This document shows, one piece after another, positions 46,820 to 55,085 of a DNA stretch of 64,000 nucleotides. The notes beneath the pieces are model-generated. The model saw only the letters and a program-made list of their open reading frames with translations. It was not told where the DNA came from and did not search any database. Made by a program: the position numbers and the translations under genes. Location: the NCBI RefSeq assembly GCF_014639275.1, contig NZ_BMFW01000015.1:28433-92432 (forward strand), read 5' to 3'. Positions within the stretch are counted from its first letter, which is position 1. Every line of letters starts with the position of its first letter. The DNA is from Arthrobacter liuii (GTDB taxonomy: Bacteria > Actinomycetota > Actinomycetes > Actinomycetales > Micrococcaceae).

Positions 46820-47361
46820 TCACCGGGACAAGAACGAGTACCCACTACTGGTGCCGCACTTGTGACTAGGAGGGGGCGCGGGCGGACGGCATCCCCGGCC
46901 ACGACCTGGTGTTCTACTTGCAGTACCTCAGCGAATGCAGCGAAAAGGCCACGCCGGACGAGTTCAATAACCACTCGGCGGCGACTCTTCGGTTTTGGTG
47001 TCCCAGTACATGAATCTTCCCGCAGCGCTATGGGACGAAGTCCGGACGCGGAACGGGGCACTGAATGTCAGGAGGGGGACGGATATGTCGTCGGGCAGGT
47101 GGCGGATCACTTGGTAGGGAATCATGGAGCTTCCATCCGCAGCCCAAGGTGGCGACTCAGCACTCTTTCCGTGACTTACAGGAGTTGAGTGCCGGAGCAT
47201 GATGGATGACTCAGACGGTTCAGGTCGAAATTCCCGCAATATATCCGCAGGTCCGGCAAGTAGGCGGACTTAGTCGGCAACGCTGGCTCGACCGATGGAC
47301 CAGGTCTCCCGTGACAAAGGCGCTTACCGGAGCGCGGCCGGAACGTGCGACAGCGGCGGTC
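46820..47361. other. Intergenic stretch, possible gene relic
   Basis: Nothing here can be called a gene. A short open stretch at about 46885-47010 reads like protein (DLVFYLQYLSECSEKATPD) but has no start or RBS and stops soon after, so it may be the relic of a lost gene. A motif at 46835-46853 recurs at 54986-55004. Confidence 0.35.
46835..46853. repeat. Dispersed regulatory-like motif, copy 1
   Basis: CGAGTACCCACTACTGGTG matches the copy at 54986-55004 in 17 of 19 bases. Here the GAGTA-N5-TACTC palindrome is broken by one base. Confidence 0.4.
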
Positions 47362-48021
47362 CTATCGCAAGCTTCCCGATCCGTGTCCATTGTGGTCTAT
47401 TTCATGGGCCGGGACGCCAATCCAGGTCTCCCCATCCGGTACGTTGCTCAATACGGCGGCTCCCATCCCTACGGTTGCGTATGCTCCCACTGAGGTCCGC
47501 TCCCGGACGCTGCAGTTCATGCCGAGGGACGCCGCCCGGCCAATGCGGACTCCGCCGCCCAGAGACACGCCCGCGGCGAAAGTCGCGAAGTCCGCCACGT
47601 CATCGTCATGCGTGAACGTCACGGAGGGCATGGCAACCACGTGGGATCCCAGGGTGACCGAGGCAGTGAGCGTGACATTCCGGAGCAAAATGCTACCCCT
47701 GCCGACCCGGCAACCTTCCGGGTACTGCACCGATGGGTCAATGGCGGTGGCGAAGCGCGCCTCCGTAAGACCCAGGGCCGTCAGGCGCTCCACTACGGAT
47801 TCGCGTGCCTGGCCGGAGCCGATGCACACCAGCACGAAGGCGTGCATGTAATTGGCGGCATCGTCAATGGTCCCCAGCACCGGGGCGCCATCTACGGAAA
47901 CCCCCGCCATTTCTTTGTCGTCGTCAAGCACGCCGCCGACGTCGTACTGGCCGCTGCTGCGGACCATCGCCAGGACTTCGCGGGCCAGGCCGCTGGCAGC
48001 TATCAGGATCAGCTCACTCAT
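47362..48021 (-). CDS. NeuD/PglD-like sugar O-acyltransferase
   Basis: From ATG 48021 the product has 219 residues: an N-terminal Rossmann-like nucleotide-sugar half (SELILIAASGLAREVLAMV, LDDD) and a C-terminal left-handed beta-helix of hexapeptide repeats (VGRGSILLRNVTLTASVTLGSHVVAM...). It ends WIGVPAHEI, the pattern of NeuD/PglD acetyltransferases that modify sugars for surface glycans. The active-site His (THDDDVADF) is present. A GTG at 48078 is an alternative start without a proper spacer. The start overlaps a 19-codon leader ORF that has the better RBS. Confidence 0.85.
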   Translation of the reverse strand: MSELILIAASGLAREVLAMVRSSGQYDVGGVLDDDKEMAGVSVDGAPVLGTIDDAANYMHAFVLVCIGSGQARESVVERLTALGLTEARFATAIDPSVQYPEGCRVGRGSILLRNVTLTASVTLGSHVVAMPSVTFTHDDDVADFATFAAGVSLGGGVRIGRAASLGMNCSVRERTSVGAYATVGMGAAVLSNVPDGETWIGVPAHEIDHNGHGSGSLR

Positions 48022-48073
48022 GGAGGCGTCCCAGCTGCCGCACCCGGGATCGTGGCTGCTGGTGTTTTGCCAT
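48014..48073 (-). CDS. Leader ORF (19 aa) overlapping the acyltransferase start
   Basis: ATG 48073 follows AAAGGAG by 4 bases and encodes MAKHQQPRSRVRQLGRLHE. Its TGA (48016-48014) lies inside the first codons of the acyltransferase (ATG 48021), so ribosomes could terminate and restart. The acyltransferase itself has no good RBS, which favours this coupling. A non-coding explanation remains possible. Confidence 0.45.
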   Translation of the reverse strand: MAKHQQPRSRVRQLGRLHE

Positions 48074-48224
48074 GGCACTCCTTTCCGGCGTAGCCGCCTG
48101 TCCTTGGCCGTGAAGCCAAAACTAGCGTCGGGCTGAAGGATTTGAAGGGGATGGGCAACGCCCTTGTGGTACTGGTGGGCAAGGATGTGGAAACTGTGGG
48201 TATCTGCAATCGCCGGCCGTTCGC

Positions 48225-50912
48225 CTACATAACGGGCAGGACGTACGGCTCTGCGGCCGTGGTTCCCTTGCCTGCGGCGAGGGCAGTCAGCTGCGCCCGG
48301 GACTCAACGCCAAGCTTGCGGTAGATCGCGGTGAGGCGCACTTCGACAGTTCTAACGGAAACATACAACGTGGCGGCAATTTCCTTATTGCGCATGCCCC
48401 GGGCAACCATCGTGGCCAGTGACCGCTCATGGTCGGCGAGCAACAGCATCGCCGGATTGCCCTGCGGGCGGGCGGGCTCCATGCGTTCGTCCAGCAGGAG
48501 GGCATCCACATGCTGCGTCCACGCATCCGCACCGGCCTCGTCGAACATCACCTTGGACCGGAGCAGCGCATCGCGCGCGTCGCGCAGCCTGCCAAAGGCG
48601 TGCAACCGCTCCGCATAGCACATCAGGGTCCTTGCCCGTTCAAGCGTGTGTCCGTTCCTGCCTTCGAGCGCCTGGCTGAACAGTTGCAGGGACTGCTCCC
48701 CGTCCGCAAGCATGGCGCGGCTTCGGGCAACAGCCGTCATCAGCCACAGCGACCGCAGCCCCACGGAGCGGCTCTCGAGGCGCAGGAGCGCCTGCGTGGC
48801 CTCGTGGTGGCGGCCCAGCCGGATCAGTACCTCCACCAGGTCCGCCTCACAGCGCAGGAGGGTGGGGTTGCCAAAGCGCATGCCAATTTCGGCGGCCCGG
48901 GACAACTGGGCAACGGCCTCCGCCAGGTCGCCGCGCAGCAGTGCGAAGTGGCCTTGGCAAGCGGAAAGCTGTGCCGTGATGGCAGGATGGCTTTCTGCGC
49001 CTGCGTAGCGGAGCGCCTCCGTTGCATAAACACGGGCCTGTACGTAATCGCCGAGCGAATGCGCACGCCATACCCGAAAGAGGTGTCGCGTTCCGCGGTG
49101 GTATTTGAGTTCAGGTTCAAGGTGTTCGAGTTCGTCGATCAGCCTGATCGCTGCACGAACGTTGCCTGCCCGGATTTCATTGTCCACTGCCATAAACGCT
49201 GCGGTTTCCTGCCAGTTGACTTGGCCAGGTTCGGCAGAACTTTGGAGCAGGGCGAAGGCTTCATGTGCGCTCTCGTAGTGCTCTGCGTAGGTCAGGGCCC
49301 GGCCGTGTATCAGGATGCCGGCTATCCGGGCGGTGTCCGTCTGCTCGTGCTTGCGGTCCAGGTTCGCTGTGTCACCGCTGAGGGATTCGATCAGCAGCTT
49401 GGCGCGGTCGGCGATGCCCAGGCACTGGGCGGACGCGGACCCGCGGAATGCGCTGCCGTGGCGGAGCAGCTCGGAGGCTTCCTGCAGTTCCCACCGCTCG
49501 GCGTAGTAGAGGGCACCGATGGCCAGTAGGCTGGCGGAATATGCCGGGTCATGCTGGCCGAACTCCTTCACGAGCCGCAGCACCATGCTGGCGCGGACGG
49601 CAGCCCCTTGGGCGAACTGGATTTCGAAGGACAGACCGGTCAGCCGCAGGATCAGGGCGGGGTTGCGGGTCACGCGCTGCGCCCATTCGAGGTACCGGCG
49701 GGCGTACACGAACTCACCCCGGTTGAAGAGCAGTTCGGCCACGCTGGTGAGGCGCACCGCCGTTTCCGCTTCCCACGGGTTGATGGTGAGGGCCCGCTCG
49801 ATGTACTCCACCGCGAAGGATACTTCCCCACCCCGGATCAGGTCCATGGCGTGGCGGAGCAGTTGGAACGGGGTCTGGCGTTCCAGGGCGGTAAAGCTCA
49901 GGTGCCACCTGCGGGCGTAGGGGTCGGTATTGCATGCTACTTCCGCAAGGGTCCGGTGGTTGGCGGTGCGGACCGCAGGCGTCATGGCTGCGAAGACATA
50001 ACCACGGAGCAGCTGGTCGCCGATCCCCAGGTGCGGCCCCGATCGTTTTACCAGGCCGGCAGCCAGCAATTCATCGACGCTCGTCCAAACATCGCGGTCG
50101 ATTTTCTCGATCGTTGAAATGTCGCCGCGGAAGGACAGTGCGAGGAGGTCCAGGACGGCACGGGCGCCCTGGGTCAGGGCGCCCACTGTGGAAGCGTATT
50201 CTGCGTCGAAGCTGCCCTTGGAGGGCAACGGGACGGGCAGGGCATACTTTCCTTCAGCATGCCGTTCCATCAGCAGGTCATAGAGCTCGACTGCGGCGAG
50301 CGGGTTGCCGCGGGTGGCTGCGGCAACGGCGTGGGCGGCCGCCGTCGTTGTCCGTTTTGCGGGGACGCTCTCCAGCATCCGCACCGTGTCGCTGTAGCTG
50401 AGGGCACTAAGCTGAAGGGCATGTAGGCCGCTGAAGGGGCTCTCCGGAACATCCTCCCGAACGCCGACAAACAGGATGACGTCGGTGCCGGTCAGTCGCC
50501 TGGCAAGGAACCCGATGGCCGCCTGGCTACCTGGATCCAGTTGGTCGGCGTCGTCGATCACGATGATCGTTCGTGCCGACGAGCGCTGGTGCAGGCCGTC
50601 GAGCAGCAAGCTGGACACTGCCCGTACGCCCATGGCTCCGGTGGTGTCCCGGAGGAGCTCATCGGAAATCCGGTTGAGGACGGGATCGTCCATATCGTTC
50701 AGGAGTGCGGTAAGCCCGGACAGCGGCCAGTCCGCTTCGGCGGCGCTGGCGGCCAAGAACACGGTCCGGTAGCCGGAAAGGGTGGGGATCTCGGATAAAA
50801 GGGCGGATTTGCCCGTGCCCCTGCGGCCGATGACCGCCAGTGCGGATTCTTTTGGCCCGTGGATTACGGACAGGATGCGGTCAAGTTCTTTGCTTCGGCC
50901 GATAAGTGGCAT
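48225..50912 (-). CDS. Large LuxR-family (LAL) ATPase regulator
   Basis: The 895-residue product has an N-terminal AAA/NACHT-like ATPase with Walker A GRRGTGKS (29-36) and Walker B TIIVIDDADQLD, and a long TPR-like helical middle (about 350-800). The C-terminal LuxR helix-turn-helix is LATMVARGMRNKEIAATLYVSVRTVEVRLTAIYRKLGVESRAQL. This is the LAL/MalT-like architecture, large ATP-dependent activators often placed near the clusters they control. It lies between the acyltransferase and the polysaccharide/PKD region; control of these genes is inference. It starts at ATG 50912. Confidence 0.93.
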   Translation of the reverse strand: MPLIGRSKELDRILSVIHGPKESALAVIGRRGTGKSALLSEIPTLSGYRTVFLAASAAEADWPLSGLTALLNDMDDPVLNRISDELLRDTTGAMGVRAVSSLLLDGLHQRSSARTIIVIDDADQLDPGSQAAIGFLARRLTGTDVILFVGVREDVPESPFSGLHALQLSALSYSDTVRMLESVPAKRTTTAAAHAVAAATRGNPLAAVELYDLLMERHAEGKYALPVPLPSKGSFDAEYASTVGALTQGARAVLDLLALSFRGDISTIEKIDRDVWTSVDELLAAGLVKRSGPHLGIGDQLLRGYVFAAMTPAVRTANHRTLAEVACNTDPYARRWHLSFTALERQTPFQLLRHAMDLIRGGEVSFAVEYIERALTINPWEAETAVRLTSVAELLFNRGEFVYARRYLEWAQRVTRNPALILRLTGLSFEIQFAQGAAVRASMVLRLVKEFGQHDPAYSASLLAIGALYYAERWELQEASELLRHGSAFRGSASAQCLGIADRAKLLIESLSGDTANLDRKHEQTDTARIAGILIHGRALTYAEHYESAHEAFALLQSSAEPGQVNWQETAAFMAVDNEIRAGNVRAAIRLIDELEHLEPELKYHRGTRHLFRVWRAHSLGDYVQARVYATEALRYAGAESHPAITAQLSACQGHFALLRGDLAEAVAQLSRAAEIGMRFGNPTLLRCEADLVEVLIRLGRHHEATQALLRLESRSVGLRSLWLMTAVARSRAMLADGEQSLQLFSQALEGRNGHTLERARTLMCYAERLHAFGRLRDARDALLRSKVMFDEAGADAWTQHVDALLLDERMEPARPQGNPAMLLLADHERSLATMVARGMRNKEIAATLYVSVRTVEVRLTAIYRKLGVESRAQLTALAAGKGTTAAEPYVLPVM

Positions 50913-51196
50913 GGCGTCCCCAATCTACGAAGAAGGAGACCGCATTCTTGCACTACCAATTCATGTTCCGGCGTCCACCCCCCAGAGCGGATTATGCCGA
51001 TACATGCGAATATAACGCTGCAATAAACGACGGAACCACAAAGTTACCGCTGGATTTCATCAAGATTGGCTCGGGCTTGCTTAGGGTTGCGGTCGCTGAG
51101 GTGGTGGTGGAGCCCCCCTCGTCGTCATCGGGCGTCCTTGGCCGTTATGCTCGGAAATACCGGGGCCCGGGCGGCGATTCGAGGACGGAATGGGTC

Positions 51197-51512
51197 ATGA
51201 AAATTGCCGGCTGGCGCATCGGCACCGCGGTCCTGTTTGCCGCAGTATGCATGGGCCTTTCCGCCTGCCAGGGGCATCCGGTTCTGAGTGCCGGCACTGT
51301 GCACTTCACCGCGTCCGCTGACATGGGCACGGGGTCCGGGGTCAGGTCGGTGCTGGATGTCGTGGCCCGCCTGGAGCCGGATTTTAAGGTGGCTTTGGGC
51401 GACTTTTCCTACGAGGCAGGGGCCGAGTAGGACTTTTGCCGGATGGTGACCACGAAGCTAGGCGCGGATTTCCCTTTTGAACTGATAACAGGCAACCACG
51501 AAAGTGATTCTG
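51197..51512 (+). pseudogene. Metallophosphoesterase lipoprotein, truncated
   Basis: ATG 51197 (GAGGA upstream) encodes a lipoprotein signal with lipobox LSAC (Cys24), then VHFTASADMG and the metallophosphoesterase motif ALGDFSYEAGAE, before a TAG at 51428-51430. In the same frame after the stop the sequence continues sensibly (DFCRMVTTKLGADFPFELITGNHES), including the GNHE metal motif. The TAG therefore looks like a nonsense mutation, for example of a CAG codon. About 10 residues after GNHE the frame runs into the IS982 element. The remaining C-terminal part of the enzyme is absent on the far side. Confidence 0.8.
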
Positions 51513-52466
51513 GGGTTTTAGTGGTCGTAGGCGGTCACCGAGCGTTTGCGGCGTGTGTTGGTATGCCAGTTGTGCCAGATCCCCGCAGCGAGTGCAAGGA
51601 GTCTGGAGGCGACGCGGGCGTAGACTCCTTCAACGGTGCGGCCGCCGTGATATTCGAGGCCGAGCTGGCCTTTGAGGGCGTCGAAGATCGATTCGATCCA
51701 TTGGCGGATCCCGCCGAACCGGCCGAAGCGGGGTTTTTCGTCTTTGCGGTCGGGGCGGACCAGCGTGGCGCCGAGGTCATTGGTGATGAACCGTTCGAAG
51801 TCCCGGCCGGCGAAGCCTTTGTCACCGAGGATGACCTGCCCGGCGTGGATCAGCCGGTGTTCCCGTTCGAGCAGCGCCTGGGTGACTTCGCGTTCACCAA
51901 GCTTCGGGTTTGCAAGCCCCCAGATCACGGGCATTCCCTCGGGGGTGCTGATCAGGTAGAGCCGGAATCCCCAGAAAAAACGGGAGTGCGAGGCGCAGTA
52001 TCCGTAGCCTGCGTAGCCGGACAAGTCAGAGCGCTTGACCGTTTCCCGTGACATCCCGCATGGGACCGGGGTGGAATCCAGAAGGCGCAGGACTTCGTGC
52101 CAGGACGGTGTGTCCCGGGCCAGGGCCGTAATGGCGGCGGCGATGAGCGGCCCTGCCGCCCGGACGCGTTTGTTGTAGCCGGACTGGTGCGGGATCTGGG
52201 GGAAATGACCGCGCAGATGGGCCCTGGCGTAGCGGATCCAGTGGGACTCCGAGGACGAGCCGTGAAGCAGATGCTGGGCCACGACCAGGCACAGCAGTTC
52301 GGCGTCATCTAGCCGGACCTTCCGGCCTGGCCGACCGGATCGGGTATAGCCCAGGTCCGGCAGGACACGGTCGGTCAGGAAGACATAGAGTGTGGTCAGG
52401 AGGGTGTTGAGTTCATTGTTCACACCGAGGGTTTAACACCCTCCGCCAGCAATTAACAGACCCTCG
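51511..52466. mobile_element. IS982-family insertion sequence (ends approximate)
   Basis: The element carries one transposase gene on the minus strand and sits inside the truncated metallophosphoesterase gene. The left end is near GGGGTTTTA (about 51513), and related GGGTGTTAA / GGGTCTGTTAA strings occur near the right end (about 52435-52466, read inward). The terminal repeats are imperfect by eye, and I could not identify a target duplication, so the boundaries are estimates. Confidence 0.65.
51518..52423 (-). CDS. IS982-family transposase
   Basis: The 301-residue product starts at GTG and shows an N-terminal helical region (MNNELNTLLTTLYVFLTDRVLPD). DDE-type catalytic regions follow, around LRLLDSTPVPCGMSRET, LGDKGFAGRDFERF and RFGGIRQWIESIFDALKGQLGLEYHGGRTVEGVYARVASRLLALAAGIWHNW. 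This matches the IS4-related IS982 family. The frame is intact, so the element may be active. It lies opposite to the truncated phosphoesterase gene. Confidence 0.92.
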   Translation of the reverse strand: MNNELNTLLTTLYVFLTDRVLPDLGYTRSGRPGRKVRLDDAELLCLVVAQHLLHGSSSESHWIRYARAHLRGHFPQIPHQSGYNKRVRAAGPLIAAAITALARDTPSWHEVLRLLDSTPVPCGMSRETVKRSDLSGYAGYGYCASHSRFFWGFRLYLISTPEGMPVIWGLANPKLGEREVTQALLEREHRLIHAGQVILGDKGFAGRDFERFITNDLGATLVRPDRKDEKPRFGRFGGIRQWIESIFDALKGQLGLEYHGGRTVEGVYARVASRLLALAAGIWHNWHTNTRRKRSVTAYDH

Positions 52467-52489
52467 GCGCCAGCGCGCGGGGGTCTGTT
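52455..52489 (-). terminator. Hairpin after the PKD-protein gene
   Basis: AACAGACCC (52455-52463) pairs with GGGTCTGTT (52481-52489) around a GC-rich 17-base loop, 31 bp past the stop of the PKD gene. The left arm may be partly IS-derived, since GGGTCTGTT-like strings also occur at the IS end. Confidence 0.6.
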
Positions 52490-52519
52490 CTGCAATAAGC
52501 CCGCTTAGGACTTACTCAT

Positions 52520-54775
52520 CTAGGCGGCCGGCTTGAGGGCGGTCCGCCAGGCGGCAACAGCCCGCGCGGCACTGAGGGTCCATGTGGCAGTTCCGCTGGC
52601 ACCCGCCGTCGCCTGGGGTTTGTCAGCCTGCTCGGCGATCTGGCCTGCCGCTGCCTCCCAGCGTTCGGTCCAGCCCGCTGGTGCGGTAACCACGGGTGAA
52701 CTGCAATCACGGGCCACCCCGCCAATCAACATGGCACCGTTAGTGGCTGTGGTGATGCTGCCCACCGTAATGCTGGTGGCCGAGTAACTGGTGTCAGAGG
52801 CGGTGACCACCGGGCTGTCCAGCGGCGTGGTGTTGTTGACGCCGCGGTAGGCAGTGATGCCGCCGCCCCACTTGGCTGCGGAGCTGAGGGTCCAGTTGTA
52901 CGTTGCCGGATCCGAAGCACCCACCACCTTGTAGTACACGAATGCCCGCGCCCCGGACGTCGAGGTGCTGTTGATTGATTGCCCATTGACGATTGCCGTC
53001 CAGCCTGCCGGGGCGGTCAAACCCGGGTTGAGGTCGGTGGTGATGGAGGCAACCAGGACATCACCGGCTGCGGTGCCGGCCGGAACCGGAAGCGACGCTG
53101 TGGTCACGGCGGTCCCGGAATTGGCGGTGTTGGCGTTGACCGCCGTGATCCCGCCGGTTGCCGGCGGCGGCGGTGGTGGTGGTGCCGTGCCGACAGTGAT
53201 GGTGGCTGTCGCGGAAGACGATCCCGTGGCGTTCGTCGCCGTGAGTTTGGCTGTATACGTCCCCGCCGTGGTGTACGAATGGGTTGGATTCTGCGCGGTG
53301 GACGTGCCGCCGTCGCCAAGGTCCCACGCCCAGGAGGTGGGCGAATTGGTGGATGTATCAGTAAACGTGACGTTCAGTAGCGCGGCCCCCGACGTCGGGT
53401 TGGCGGTGAACGACGCAACCGGCGCCTGGCCCGCGGGCGGCGGTGTGCTGCCCAGTGGCCGGTCCGAGAACCAGTAGCGCTTCGCCACGTTGTCGCTGGC
53501 CATGACCACCAGTCCGGTGGTGTTGTTCACGCTCTGCTTGCTGGTGGTCACGTCATTGATGTTCGACGACGACGCAGCCTGCATGATGGGCGTGCCGCGG
53601 CCTGACCCGAAAACGGGATTGTCCATGGACGCGGTCTTCTCATAGATGCTGCCGGCAACGCCGGAGTAGGCACAGCCGGAAACCGACGTGGGCGGAGCAG
53701 TGTGGAATGCCCGCACCAGGTTGTTTTGGGTATCAAGGACGATTTGCGGACGGGAGACGCAGTCGCCCGTCTTGGCAATCGTGGATTGCGTGAAGGCTCC
53801 TGTGCCGGGCTTGAAGACCAGGAGGACCAGCTGCGGCAGGGTCTTGTCGCTGGAGATGTCGTTCAGGCTTGTCTTGACGGCGGCAAAGACCCGGCCGGTG
53901 GTGTCGGCCTGCAGCGTCTTGAGGTTCAGGTGGTCGTCAGCCTGGCCGTTGCCGCGCATTGCCGGCTGGAGCTTCCAAGCCGAGGCGGCAGAGTCTGAGT
54001 CCTTGTGGGTAGCCCACCAGACCGTGTTTGCCAGGTGGTCGCTCCACATCACGCCAACCTGCCCATTGCCGAAGGCCACTACCGCTGAGATGTCGTCGGG
54101 AGCGGGGTGTGGATTGGCCACGGGAAGGACGAAGGGAGTGCCCCATGAGGCGCCGCTGTTGGTGGCGGCGTTCATGTACACCGTGTTGGTGTATCCCGAC
54201 GTCGAGTTTCCGCCCACCTGCGTCCAGGTCGCCCAGACCCGTCCGGTGGTGTCCTTGTCGATCGTCATTGACTCACTGGAATTGTTGGTGATGGTGTTGG
54301 GGAAACCGCTGTCGAGCGTGTACTTGCCGCCCGCGTAGCTGTACCGGTAGAGCTTGGCCGGCGAGTTGGAGAGCGACGGATTGGGCGTCCCATCGCCGGT
54401 GATGGTCACCACGTGGGAGGCAATGTAGAGATCGGACCCGTCCCACAACGTGTCCGCCAGCGTGCTTCCCCTGGTGTCGTTGACCACCCCGGTGTCCACC
54501 CAGGTTTTGGAGGCGCGGTCAAGGCGGTAGATGCTCCATCCTGTGCCGGACTTCCACATGTCCGCCCACCAGGAGCCGTCATTCCACCACAGCTTGCTTT
54601 GCGGCTTGTCCGACGTTGGCGCATTCGACACTCCTGAGTAGGCAAGGCTTTGGGTGCCATATACCGGGTCGGCCACGGCCGTGCCGGGCATTCCGAGGAT
54701 GGAGGCTGCAAGAACCAATGCGACTGCAAGGGCTTGGCCCGTCCGGCTGAAGAAATGTCTGCGTCTGAGCTTCAT
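52520..54775 (-). CDS. Secreted PKD-domain surface protein
   Basis: The 751-residue product has a signal peptide (about 1-35, ending AVADP). An N-terminal ~400-residue region rich in Trp and Asp with repeated short strands looks like a sialidase/BNR-type beta-propeller (WWNDGSWWADMWKSG, VWATWTQVGG). A PKD domain follows (about 455-535, SPTSWAWDLGDGGTSTAQNPTHSYTTAGTYTAKLTATN). After a poly-Pro linker, a ~220-residue beta-rich C-terminal domain (PAGWTAIVNGQ ... APAGWTERWE) has two similar halves. AGGAG lies 7 bases before the ATG. Catalytic function is not established; it may bind or cut the polysaccharide made by the divergent cluster. Confidence 0.82.
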   Translation of the reverse strand: MKLRRRHFFSRTGQALAVALVLAASILGMPGTAVADPVYGTQSLAYSGVSNAPTSDKPQSKLWWNDGSWWADMWKSGTGWSIYRLDRASKTWVDTGVVNDTRGSTLADTLWDGSDLYIASHVVTITGDGTPNPSLSNSPAKLYRYSYAGGKYTLDSGFPNTITNNSSESMTIDKDTTGRVWATWTQVGGNSTSGYTNTVYMNAATNSGASWGTPFVLPVANPHPAPDDISAVVAFGNGQVGVMWSDHLANTVWWATHKDSDSAASAWKLQPAMRGNGQADDHLNLKTLQADTTGRVFAAVKTSLNDISSDKTLPQLVLLVFKPGTGAFTQSTIAKTGDCVSRPQIVLDTQNNLVRAFHTAPPTSVSGCAYSGVAGSIYEKTASMDNPVFGSGRGTPIMQAASSSNINDVTTSKQSVNNTTGLVVMASDNVAKRYWFSDRPLGSTPPPAGQAPVASFTANPTSGAALLNVTFTDTSTNSPTSWAWDLGDGGTSTAQNPTHSYTTAGTYTAKLTATNATGSSSATATITVGTAPPPPPPPATGGITAVNANTANSGTAVTTASLPVPAGTAAGDVLVASITTDLNPGLTAPAGWTAIVNGQSINSTSTSGARAFVYYKVVGASDPATYNWTLSSAAKWGGGITAYRGVNNTTPLDSPVVTASDTSYSATSITVGSITTATNGAMLIGGVARDCSSPVVTAPAGWTERWEAAAGQIAEQADKPQATAGASGTATWTLSAARAVAAWRTALKPAA

Positions 54776-54876
54776 AAGGGAACTCCTGGGGCATAGGAAA
54801 CAATCGGGGAACGTCTGCCCGTTGGCCCAGTCACAAAGAGCTCTCAGCCCCCAAGTACCGAGATGCGTATGCCCGG

Positions 54877-55026
54877 ACCCCCCTACCTAATGTTTTTCGG
54901 GGGTCAACTATCCCCTATACCTAACGAATCAGGCCGCCCCCGAGCCCTTTACTTGCCTAACAGGGGGTGAACAGCGGGTTAAAAGCGAGTACCTACTACT
55001 CGTGATACCCGCATTAGGTAGGGGGT
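54877..55026. repeat. Long-range inverted repeat flanking the promoter region
   Basis: ACCCCCCTACCTAATG (54877-54892) and CATTAGGTAGGGGGT (55012-55026) are inverted copies with one extra C, about 120 bp apart. Related octamers occur between them: ACCTAACG near 54918, GCCTAACA near 54955 and ACCTACTA near 54991. This is the pattern of a looped or cooperative regulator-binding region. Confidence 0.55.
54986..55004. repeat. Dispersed regulatory-like motif, copy 2
   Basis: CGAGTACCTACTACTCGTG contains a perfect CGAGTA-N5-TACTCG palindrome and matches 46835-46853 in 17 of 19 bases. Confidence 0.5.
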
Positions 55027-55085
55027 AGTCTTCCGGGAACGGCCAGAGGATTGGCGATGGGTTGCTGGGGGACAGCGACCAGACC

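Larger units (their letters stand above)
54776..55085. promoter_or_regulatory. Divergent regulatory region with repeats
   Basis: This 310-bp region lies between the divergent PKD and glycosyltransferase genes. It contains the near-perfect inverted repeat 54877-54892 / 55012-55026, several ACCTAAyG-like octamers, and the second copy of a dispersed motif (54986-55004). It should hold the promoters of both genes. No small ORF is supported. Confidence 0.6.
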
